A stretch of 6,019 bases of DNA from Flavobacterium sp. (GTDB lineage: Bacteria > Bacteroidota > Bacteroidia > Flavobacteriales > Flavobacteriaceae). The position numbers were made by a program, and so were the translations under genes. Below, piece after piece: positions 1-5,445 of the stretch. The stretch's first letter is position 1. Every line of letters starts with the position of its first letter. The notes below the pieces were generated by a model. It was not told the DNA's origin, did not search any database, and was given only the letters and a program-made list of their open reading frames with translations. The stretch spans positions 1 through 6,019 of the forward strand of contig JAHRWO010000088.1 in assembly GCA_019105125.1 (NCBI GenBank), in the 5' to 3' direction.

Positions 1-39
1 ACTTAAAACTACACAAGCAAGGGCAATTTTTCTAATCAT
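1..39 (-). CDS. N-terminus of an exported protein, cut by the left window edge
   Basis: An ATG at 39-37 on the minus strand opens a frame of 13 codons that reaches the window edge without a stop: MIRKIALACVVLS. A short positive start (Arg3, Lys4) followed by a hydrophobic run is what the beginning of a Sec signal peptide or lipoprotein signal looks like. The start lies in an A-rich leader (AAAAACAAAAACAAA just before the ATG), the usual start context in Bacteroidota. It follows the Exo III gene in the same direction after an 85-base gap. The mature protein is outside the window, so its function cannot be named. The piece is short and chance cannot be fully excluded, but start context, charge pattern and orientation agree. 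Confidence 0.6.
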   Translation of the reverse strand, partial: MIRKIALACVVLS

Positions 40-69
40 TTTGTTTTTGTTTTTATAATTGATTTTCAG

Positions 70-87
70 GTTTCAAGTTTCAAGTTT
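70..87. repeat. Short tandem repeat GTTTCAA (about 2.6 copies)
   Basis: The heptamer GTTTCAA occurs at 70-76 and 77-83, followed by a partial GTTT. Related GAATTTGAAC/TAATTGAAC sequence continues to about 122. It lies in the 85-base gap between the Exo III stop and the next gene. It looks like low-complexity intergenic sequence; no function is evident. Confidence 0.5.
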
Positions 88-124
88 GACGTTGATCTTT
101 GAATTTGAACTTGTAATTGAACTT

Positions 125-886
125 TTATTTAATTTCTACTAAAACCGGACAATGGTCAGAATGTTTGGCTTCTGGTAAAATTAAGGCTCTTTGAATTTTA
201 TCTTTCAAAGGTTCTGCCGCCAAACAATAATCGATTCTCCAACCTTTGTTATTATTTCGAGCATTGGCTCTGTAACTCCACCAACTGTAATTATGTGGTT
301 CTTTGTTTAAATGACGGAAAGTATCAATAAAACCACTTTTCATAAATCCATCTAACCAAGCACGTTCTTCGGGTAAAAATCCTGAAATTTTTGCATTTCT
401 GATAGGATCATGAATATCAATGGCTTCATGACAAATATTATAATCGCCGCAAATTACCAAGTTGGGAACTTCTCTTTTCAACTCGTTTACATAGTTTTGA
501 AAATCGTCCATATATTGGAATTTATGGTCTAATCTATCAATATTTGTGCCAGATGGAAGATACAAACTCATCACCGACAAGTCATCGAAATCCAATCGCA
601 AATTTCTTCCTTCAGCATCCATGTAACCAATTCCTGTTCCATAAACGACATTCTTAGGTTCGATTTTAGATAAAACGGCTACACCACTATAGCCCTTTTT
701 TTCTGCTGGAAAGTAATATTGGTAAGGATAACCTGCAGCTTCAATTTCAAATTTTGGGATTTGATCTTCTGTAGCTTTAATTTCTTGAAGACAAATAACA
801 TCGGGATTCGCTTGTTGCAACCATTCTAAGAAACCTTTGGTAATGGCAGCTCGAATTCCGTTAACATTGTAAGATATAATTTTCAT
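125..886 (-). CDS. xth: Exodeoxyribonuclease III (AP endonuclease, EEP superfamily)
   Basis: This 253-residue protein is a DNA repair enzyme that cuts at abasic sites and removes nucleotides from 3' ends in cytoplasmic base excision repair. The family's motifs are present in order: MKIISYNVNGIRA at the start (Asn7), LQEIKA with metal-binding Glu35, the LYLPSG motif with Tyr109, GDYN with Asp148 and Asn150, GWRIDY with Asp219, and the terminal SDHCP with Asp244 and catalytic His245. Length is slightly below the 268 residues of E. coli XthA and normal for this family; nothing is truncated. The ATG at 886 fits the motif-bearing N-terminus exactly, as family members begin within a few residues of this SYNVNG motif. 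A TACATTTG -7 element lies 20 bases upstream. The gene is divergent from the OlsF-type gene and precedes an exported-protein gene on the same strand. Assignment is secure at family level. Confidence 0.96.
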   Translation of the reverse strand: MKIISYNVNGIRAAITKGFLEWLQQANPDVICLQEIKATEDQIPKFEIEAAGYPYQYYFPAEKKGYSGVAVLSKIEPKNVVYGTGIGYMDAEGRNLRLDFDDLSVMSLYLPSGTNIDRLDHKFQYMDDFQNYVNELKREVPNLVICGDYNICHEAIDIHDPIRNAKISGFLPEERAWLDGFMKSGFIDTFRHLNKEPHNYSWWSYRANARNNNKGWRIDYCLAAEPLKDKIQRALILPEAKHSDHCPVLVEIK

Positions 887-906
887 TTATTCTCGTAGCT
901 TTTGAC

Positions 907-914
907 CAAATGTA
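907..914 (-). promoter_or_regulatory. Candidate -7 promoter element for xth (TACATTTG)
   Basis: Read on the minus strand, 914-907 is TACATTTG, an exact match to the TAnnTTTG element recognised by the housekeeping sigma factor of Bacteroidota. Its end is 20 bases from the xth ATG, implying a very short 5' UTR. A TTG (942-940) lies upstream but the spacing, 25 bases, is longer than usual, so the -33 element is uncertain. Confidence 0.5.
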
Positions 915-1046
915 CTAAAAAGGTTTTTAATAATAAAGTCAAGGATTCACAGAATCCGTAACTCATTAAATATCAGACACAAAAAAATATATTACTTTAG
1001 CTTTTCATATTAAGCTTCGAAACGATTATTAATTAAACAGAATTAT

Positions 1047-1054
1047 TATCTTTG
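1047..1054 (+). promoter_or_regulatory. Candidate -7 promoter element for the OlsF-type gene (TATCTTTG)
   Basis: TATCTTTG is an exact TAnnTTTG match, 27 bases before the ATG at 1082, which would give a leader of roughly 20 bases. About 19 bases upstream the sequence is GATT, not TTTG/TTG, so there is no good -33 element. The position supports the start at 1082 or the TTG at 1079, and excludes a start further upstream on this transcript. Confidence 0.5.
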
Positions 1055-1081
1055 TTTCTTGCTCAATAAACAAAATAATTG

Positions 1082-2872
1082 ATGGGGTTAGTTACTGCTA
1101 AAGAAGTTGCAAAAGCAATAAATGCTGATAAATATGGAGTTTTTGGTACTTTTTCGGGCTGGTTGCTTATGAAAGTGCTCAAGATTTCTACATTAAATAA
1201 AATTTATGATAGAAATAAACATTTGAGCGATTTGGAATTTTTAAATGCCATTTTAGACGAATTCCAAATCAAATTTGAAATCCCTGAAGAAGATTTAAAA
1301 CGTCTACCCAAAGAAGGACCTTACATTACCATTTCCAATCATCCACTTGGTGGTATTGATGGTATTTTATTATTGAAATTAATGTTAGAAAGAGAACCTA
1401 ATTTCAAAATTATCGCCAATTTTTTACTGCACCGAATCGAACCGATGAAGCCGTACATCATGCCGGTTAATCCGTTTGAAAATCATAAAGATGTAAAATC
1501 AAGCGTAGTTGGAATCAAAGAAACATTACGCCATTTAAGCGATGGAAAGCCTTTAGGAATGTTTCCTGCAGGAGAAGTTTCAACTTATAAAGATGGTAAA
1601 TTAGTAGTCGATAAACCTTGGGAAGAAGGCGCTATCAAAGTGATTAGAAAAGCACAAGTTCCTGTGGTTCCGATTTATTTTCATGCTAAGAACAGTAAAT
1701 TATTTTACTTATTATCTAAAATTGATGACACACTAAGAACCGCTAAATTACCAAGCGAATTACTTACTCAAAAAGATAGAATAATTAAAGTTCGCATTGG
1801 AAAACCTATTTCGGTAAACGAACAAAATGAATACCAAGATATTGAAAGTTATGGTGATTTCTTACGCAAGAAAACCTACATGCTTTCTAATGCGTTTGAA
1901 GATGAAAGTAAAATTAATTTACCCAAATTAAGTATTCCAAAACCTCCTAAACAAATTGCAAAACCAGCAAATCATGACCAAATTTTGGAGGAAATGGCTT
2001 GTTTAAAAAAAGGAGATTATCGCCTATTACAAAGTAAAAATTATGAAGTTTATTTTGTAACGGCTGATAAAATTCCAAATATCTTACACGAAATTGGACG
2101 TTTGCGAGAAATTACATTTAGAGAAGTTGGTGAAGGAACGAACGAATCGTTAGATCTTGACAATTACGATAAATATTATCACCATATGTTTTTATGGGAT
2201 GATGAGGCACAATGTATTGCTGGTGCATATCGAATGGGATTAGGTTCTCGCATTTATTCACAATACGGAATTGACGGATTTTATTTACATGAATTGTTCC
2301 GTTTTGAACCAGAATTATACGATATGATGAGTAAATCTATCGAAATGGGTAGAGCATTCATCATTAAAGAATACCAACAAAAACCAATGCCGTTGTTCCT
2401 ATTATGGAAGGGAATTGTACACACAACTTTACACTATCCAGAACATAAATATTTAATTGGTGGCGTAAGTATTAGTAATCAATTCTCGGATTTTTCAAAA
2501 TCGTTGATGATTGAATTTATGAAGTCGCATTATTACGACCCGTACATTGCGCAATATGTTCACCCGAAAAAAGAATACAAAGTAAAACTGAAAGACGCCG
2601 ACAAAGATTTCGTTTTCAACGAAACCGAAGCTGATTTGAATAAGTTTGACAAAATAATTGATGAAGTAGAACCAGGAAATTTACGTTTGCCTGTTTTAAT
2701 AAAAAAATACATCAAACAAAACGCAAGAGTAGTAGCTTTTAATGTGGATCCTTTATTCAACAATTCAGTTGATGGCTTAATGTACATTAAAATTGCTGAT
2801 TTACCTGAAAGCACCGTAAAACCCGTTATGGAAGAATTTCAAGCAGAATTGGAAAGAAAAGAGAAAGGCTAA
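1082..2872 (+). CDS. olsF: OlsF-type bifunctional acyltransferase (PlsC-like + hemolysin/GNAT domains), aminolipid synthesis
   Basis: This 596-residue protein joins two acyltransferases. The N-terminal part (about 75-270) is PlsC-like: NHPLGGID at 86-93 supplies the catalytic His87 and Asp93, FPAGEVS at 161-167 matches the FPEGTRS substrate motif, and VPVVPIYF at 193-200 follows. The C-terminal part (about 310-510) is a hemolysin-like GNAT N-acyltransferase, with LREITFRE (341-348), GAYRMG (381-386), EMGRAFI (421-427) and IGGVSISNQF (459-468). Known OlsF enzymes use the GNAT part to N-acylate ornithine and the PlsC part to add the second acyl chain, giving ornithine lipids; related proteins make glycine lipids, so the amino acid substrate is inferred, not seen. 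The protein should act at the inner membrane's cytoplasmic face. The frame also opens with TTG at 1079, but the adjacent ATG at 1082 is the likelier start. The spacing in HPLGGID is HX5D and not the usual HX4D. The gene is monocistronic and ends in a terminator. Confidence 0.85.
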   Translation: MGLVTAKEVAKAINADKYGVFGTFSGWLLMKVLKISTLNKIYDRNKHLSDLEFLNAILDEFQIKFEIPEEDLKRLPKEGPYITISNHPLGGIDGILLLKLMLEREPNFKIIANFLLHRIEPMKPYIMPVNPFENHKDVKSSVVGIKETLRHLSDGKPLGMFPAGEVSTYKDGKLVVDKPWEEGAIKVIRKAQVPVVPIYFHAKNSKLFYLLSKIDDTLRTAKLPSELLTQKDRIIKVRIGKPISVNEQNEYQDIESYGDFLRKKTYMLSNAFEDESKINLPKLSIPKPPKQIAKPANHDQILEEMACLKKGDYRLLQSKNYEVYFVTADKIPNILHEIGRLREITFREVGEGTNESLDLDNYDKYYHHMFLWDDEAQCIAGAYRMGLGSRIYSQYGIDGFYLHELFRFEPELYDMMSKSIEMGRAFIIKEYQQKPMPLFLLWKGIVHTTLHYPEHKYLIGGVSISNQFSDFSKSLMIEFMKSHYYDPYIAQYVHPKKEYKVKLKDADKDFVFNETEADLNKFDKIIDEVEPGNLRLPVLIKKYIKQNARVVAFNVDPLFNNSVDGLMYIKIADLPESTVKPVMEEFQAELERKEKG

Positions 2873-2894
2873 TCAATCGATTAGCCTTTTTTTT
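2864..2894 (+). terminator. Rho-independent terminator, probably bidirectional
   Basis: An 11-base-pair perfect stem (2864-2874 with 2879-2889), AAAGGCTAATC/GATTAGCCTTT, closes an AATC loop and runs into eight Ts (2887-2894). The acyltransferase stop codon (2870-2872) lies inside the left arm. On the minus strand the same stem is followed by TTTCTCTTTTCTTTCC, a pyrimidine-rich tract with many Ts, so it can also stop the convergent RDD operon, whose stop codon starts in the T-tract. Confidence 0.9.
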
Positions 2895-3336
2895 AAATAT
2901 TTTGATTTTGTTTCTTTAATTCTACAACAGTTGTGTTTGCAATAATGTCTCCCAACCTTTGATTATTAACTGAATTCTTTATTGTTAAAATCCCAATAAT
3001 TCCAAAAGGAAACATATCGATTGGATCAAATAAATGCCTTGTAATAGATTGACTAAAAGTTAATTCACCATTATTGGATTTTAGTGATTTCGGCTTCAAA
3101 TTCATAATCGAATTTCCTAATGTGGCACCAAAGAAAACTTCTGTTAATACAATAATTGTAAACCACATAATAAAAGGAACAATAGCTGCAATTCCAGTAA
3201 CAGAAAAACCTCCTTCATTATTCGGCTCTCCAAAAGAGTAAAGATAAGCAAAGATTAAAGCATACAAAAGAACGTAATCTATCAATCCAGCAACAAATCT
3301 TTTTCCTATATTTTTTTTATTATCTACTTGATTCAT
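2893..3336 (-). CDS. RDD family membrane protein
   Basis: This small integral membrane protein (147 residues) has the RDD layout. Arg13 and Asp20 lie in GKRFVAGLIDYVLL at the edge of the first membrane segment (about 17-36). A second segment spans about 46-68, followed by GATLGNSIMNL (70-80). SITRHLFDPID (97-107) precedes the third segment (to about 118), and the closing QRLGDIIANTTVVEL (126-140) carries the conserved RLGD. RDD proteins have no single agreed function; some have been implicated in ion transport. It is the last gene of the five-gene minus-strand operon, starting 8 bases after the M48 protease stop, with no recognisable Shine-Dalgarno sequence. Its stop codon overlaps the T-tract of the shared terminator. 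Family assignment is strong; the role is unknown. Association with the protease may mean a partner or substrate relation, which is inference. Confidence 0.88.
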   Translation of the reverse strand: MNQVDNKKNIGKRFVAGLIDYVLLYALIFAYLYSFGEPNNEGGFSVTGIAAIVPFIMWFTIIVLTEVFFGATLGNSIMNLKPKSLKSNNGELTFSQSITRHLFDPIDMFPFGIIGILTIKNSVNNQRLGDIIANTTVVELKKQNQNI

Positions 3337-3344
3337 AACTAAAA

Positions 3345-4142
3345 TTACAATTCAACATCCTCAACCTGCTCTTTAAACTCTTCCCAAGCTTCTTTTGTTA
3401 AAATAGGCTTTGATTCTATCTTTTTATCTTTTAGATAATTCAAAATAGTTTTGGCTCTCGCTTCTGATTCGGGATGTGTGGAAACCCAATAGGTGTATTT
3501 GTGTAACTCATTATCTAAAGATAATTCATAAAGAAAATCAGCAAATGGTCTTGGGTCGATATTAGCGTTAAGTAAATATTTTACACTTTGCATGTCGGCT
3601 TCCGTTTCTAAACTTCGGTCGTAAGCTGATGATGAAAGTGTTTTTAAAATCTCACTTAAAACCGCACCATTTGAACCCGTTGTGATCGATAATAAAACTG
3701 AAAGACCAATTTCTTTTGACAATTTTTTCATTACATGATTGCTTTCAATATGCGCAATTTCGTGACCTAAAACACCTAATAAGGCTTGTTCGTTTTTACA
3801 AGCTTTGATTAAACCAGTGTAAACGACTAAATGATTATCAGGCATTGCAAAAGCGTTCACTTCGTCTTTATCAATGATGTGCACTTTTAGACTGTCTCTT
3901 TCAATACCGTTTTCTTTACAAATTGGCAATAACAAAGAATCTAAAGTATTCACAATCGAATCATCAAAAATGATGGTTTCGGTGTCTTCGATTTCGTTCC
4001 AAATAATATCACCAAGACTTTTTTCAGTTCCTGTTTTGGCTTCTTTTACTTTAAAATGTGTCACAAAATCAATTTGCGATAACAACATCCAAACACCAAA
4101 AAATAGTGCTACGATAACTAATCCTTTACTTAATATTTTCAT
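3345..4142 (-). CDS. M48 family zinc metalloprotease, membrane-anchored or exported
   Basis: This 265-residue peptidase has HEIAH at 127-131, where His127 and His131 bind zinc and Glu128 is catalytic. LETEAD at 178-183 gives the ExxxD motif, with Glu179 as likely third zinc ligand and Asp183. AFAMPDNHLVVYTG (97-110) is the conserved strand before the active site, and STHPESEAR (221-229) is the HP motif near the C-terminus. Lys2 and Lys6 followed by a hydrophobic stretch (about 7-22) form a signal peptide or single anchor; there is no lipobox Cys, so it is not a lipoprotein. The catalytic domain should therefore sit in the periplasm, as in the Oma1/BepA/LoiP-like M48 branch, whose members degrade misassembled envelope proteins. 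The multi-helix HtpX layout is absent. Its start overlaps the end of the DUF4870-like gene by 17 bases and the RDD gene follows after 8 bases, so coupled translation is likely. The substrate is unknown. Confidence 0.92.
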   Translation of the reverse strand: MKILSKGLVIVALFFGVWMLLSQIDFVTHFKVKEAKTGTEKSLGDIIWNEIEDTETIIFDDSIVNTLDSLLLPICKENGIERDSLKVHIIDKDEVNAFAMPDNHLVVYTGLIKACKNEQALLGVLGHEIAHIESNHVMKKLSKEIGLSVLLSITTGSNGAVLSEILKTLSSSAYDRSLETEADMQSVKYLLNANIDPRPFADFLYELSLDNELHKYTYWVSTHPESEARAKTILNYLKDKKIESKPILTKEAWEEFKEQVEDVEL

Positions 4143-4572
4143 TTGTTTTGCAAATTAAATTCGTAATATCTCCAAAAAAGAAGAATACCGTGTGTTGTCC
4201 TTTTCTTACTTTAGTTGCGATAATTAAAGTCGAGAAAAACTCAATTAAGTTAAAAACCACTAACGTAATAATATAAGCAAAGTAGTAATTAGTAGCCGTT
4301 TCATCATAAAACAAGATGGAAACCGTCCACCAAAAACCAGCGCTATTAAAGAAAAACAATCCCAATTGAGAAACCAAAGCTTGCGTACAATGCCATTTTA
4401 CGAAGGCAGTACTTTTTCGGTTCCCTAAATAAAAGAAAATACTTGCCATTAAATTTAAAATAGGCAATGGCAAACCACCGATCACGGCTACTAGCGACAT
4501 CAAATAGCTATTCGAAGCGCGCTCTAATTCCGATTCGTGAGGTTGATAATTAAATTTTGCTGTTGTAATCAT
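4126..4572 (-). CDS. DUF4870-like (Tic20-like) four-helix membrane protein
   Basis: A 148-residue integral membrane protein with a polar N-terminus (1-22) and four likely membrane segments (about 24-49, 66-88, 95-120 and a weaker one at 127-140). The region LPLPILNLMASIFFYLGNRKSTAFVKWHCTQAL resembles DUF4870/Tic20-like proteins in its pattern: a helix, a short basic loop, then a conserved His-containing segment entering the next helix (His61). The family has no assigned function in bacteria. The ATG overlaps the stop of the DUF2752 gene in an ATGA (4569-4572), and its 3' end overlaps the M48 start by 17 bases, so it is translated within a coupled chain. The Phe-rich VFFFFGD near the C-terminus (129-135) is notable. 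The family call rests on pattern and not on a decisive motif. Confidence 0.7.
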   Translation of the reverse strand: MITTAKFNYQPHESELERASNSYLMSLVAVIGGLPLPILNLMASIFFYLGNRKSTAFVKWHCTQALVSQLGLFFFNSAGFWWTVSILFYDETATNYYFAYIITLVVFNLIEFFSTLIIATKVRKGQHTVFFFFGDITNLICKTNENIK

Positions 4573-4982
4573 AGATTTTTTTTAATATTCCAAATCCAAT
4601 TGGCTACTACTAAAACGATAAGCACAATCGCGACTTTTCGTTTTCTGAGTATCGTTTCAATTTTTAAATAAGCGGTGTAAAACGTTTCCTTTTTTTGAAT
4701 GAAATCATAGCCAATCCAAACAGGAGCTATTATCATTATTAGTCCAACAATAATACCAAAAGGATTGATTAAAATTGCGGAAAGAAAATTTCCGTGTGAA
4801 AGTTGCATTACAGAACGAGTAGTTCCGCAAGAAGGACAAGGAACAGTGGTTACTTTTTTAAACAAACAAACGGTAAATTCTTGACTTTGAATTTCGTGTT
4901 CGTGTTGCAACGAAAAAAGCAACCAACTATACCCTACAAAACAAGCGAATAAAAGAAATAGATATAGCTTGTTTTTATTCAT
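4569..4982 (-). CDS. DUF2752 family membrane protein
   Basis: A 137-residue membrane protein carrying the DUF2752 signature: PCPSCGTTRSVMQLSHGNF at 48-66, with Cys49, Cys52, Gly53 and Arg57, an additional Cys39 before it, and the following NPFG at 73-76. Hydrophobic segments lie at about 5-24, 66-92 and 116-131. The CPxCGxTR core looks like a possible metal or redox site, but the family's function is not known. The open frame extends upstream to an ATG at 5087, but that extension lies wholly inside the TM2 gene in another frame and encodes nothing hydrophobic or family-like. The ATG at 4982 gives MNKNKLYLFLL, leaves 2 bases after the TM2 stop (TAATAATG), and is the better start. The 3' end overlaps the next gene in an ATGA. 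TM2 and DUF2752 proteins as neighbours is a pattern I recall from Bacteroidota. Confidence 0.88.
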   Translation of the reverse strand: MNKNKLYLFLLFACFVGYSWLLFSLQHEHEIQSQEFTVCLFKKVTTVPCPSCGTTRSVMQLSHGNFLSAILINPFGIIVGLIMIIAPVWIGYDFIQKKETFYTAYLKIETILRKRKVAIVLIVLVVANWIWNIKKNL

Positions 4983-4984
4983 TA

Positions 4985-5326
4985 TTAGAACATAAAAGTT
5001 CTGTTGAATAATTCCATGTTTTTCTCTTTGGTAGCTCCTTGGATTAAAAACCAATCCACGATAGCCCAAACTCCTAAACCACCACAAGTAAGTAGTTTTC
5101 CAACTCCCATTCCTGTATCACCAATATAAAAACGGTCGATACCGTAAGCTCCAGCAAAAATTGAAATTAATAAAGAAGTTGTTGGATCTTTGAATTGAAG
5201 TGTTTGCACCATTGGCCATTTATCATCATCCATTTGTAATAAACGTTCTCTGATTGCATTTAATTGATGACCTTCGAAAAATTTAGCGTTCGTCATCATG
5301 AACATGTCTACTTTTTGTGCTTCCAT
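4985..5326 (-). CDS. TM2 domain-containing membrane protein
   Basis: A 113-residue protein, first gene of the five-gene operon. After a mostly polar, cytoplasm-like N-terminus (1-46) comes a complete TM2 domain (about 47-95): KDPTTSLLISIFAGAYGIDRFYIGD, a short turn, then GVGKLLTCGGLGVWAIVDWFLI. The DRF triplet at 64-66 between the two helices, the glycines and the Asp91 in the second helix are family hallmarks. TM2 domains form a helical hairpin in the membrane; their biochemical role in bacteria is unknown. The ATG at 5326 gives MEAQKVDMFMM, an N-terminus that resembles other Bacteroidota TM2 proteins as I recall them; Met8, Met10 and Met11 are weaker alternatives. A 116-base spacer with a GC-rich block separates it from the upstream dehydrogenase gene, so it may have its own promoter or be read through from upstream. 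Confidence 0.92.
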   Translation of the reverse strand: MEAQKVDMFMMTNAKFFEGHQLNAIRERLLQMDDDKWPMVQTLQFKDPTTSLLISIFAGAYGIDRFYIGDTGMGVGKLLTCGGLGVWAIVDWFLIQGATKEKNMELFNRTFMF

Positions 5327-5382
5327 TGTAAAATTGTTTGTTTTAGTTGTCTCCTACTCGTAAGGCTTTTCGGATGCGCCAT
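5308..5382 (-). other. Possible 24-codon leader ORF overlapping the TM2 start
   Basis: From the ATG at 5382 the minus strand is open for 24 codons, beginning MAHPKSLTSRRQLKQT and ending at a TAG (5310-5308) 19 bases inside the TM2 gene, in another frame. The peptide would be strongly basic (seven Lys/Arg, two His, no acidic residue). There is no Shine-Dalgarno sequence and no comparison is possible here, so it may be chance. It is listed because it coincides with the GC-rich block and its end overlaps the next start. Confidence 0.2.
5346..5380. other. GC-rich block in the TM2 upstream spacer
   Basis: These 35 bases are 54% G+C (19 of 35) between flanks made almost only of A and T. The rest of the 116-base spacer (5327-5442) shows no terminator and no convincing promoter close to the TM2 start. 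The block has only weak self-complementarity (for example CCT/AGG around TACGAGT on the minus strand). It could be a conserved regulatory or 5' UTR element, part of a dispersed repeat, or a coding remnant. Its identity is unknown. Confidence 0.4.
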
Positions 5383-5437
5383 AAAATGCTAATATAAAAA
5401 CATTTTCTTTATTAGTCGACAACGAAATCAAATGTTA

Positions 5438-5445
5438 CAAAATTA
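5438..5445 (-). promoter_or_regulatory. Weak candidate -7 element for the TM2 operon (TAATTTTG)
   Basis: Minus-strand 5445-5438 reads TAATTTTG, matching TAnnTTTG, and overlaps the stop codon of the dehydrogenase gene. It would leave a leader of about 105 bases containing the GC-rich block. No TTG/TTTG stands at a normal -33 distance (the nearest are 13 and 26 bases away), so in this AT-rich sequence the match may be chance. Confidence 0.22.

Noticed and set aside
81..113. Inverted repeat CAAGTT/AACTTG as a terminator after xth
   Set aside because: The stem is only 6 pairs on the minus strand, the loop is 21 bases, and no T-tract follows in the xth direction.
2560..2814. 84-codon open frame on the minus strand
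   Set aside because: It lies wholly antisense to the C-terminal part of the acyltransferase, whose motifs and length make that frame the real one. The antisense peptide has no recognisable domain and a composition that mirrors the coding strand.
3874..4158. 94-codon open frame on the plus strand
   Set aside because: It is antisense to the N-terminal half of the M48 protease gene, which is well supported by zinc motifs and an export signal. The plus-strand peptide shows no domain.
4983..5087. N-terminal extension of the DUF2752 gene to an ATG at 5087
   Set aside because: The extra 35 codons overlap the TM2 gene in another frame and give a polar peptide before the true hydrophobic start. ATG 4982, 2 bases after the TM2 stop, fits the family and the operon spacing.
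5383..5406. AAAATG/CATTTT hairpin as a terminator after the dehydrogenase gene
   Set aside because: Six A/T-rich pairs with a 12-base loop and no U-tract on the far side; this is expected by chance in such AT-rich DNA.
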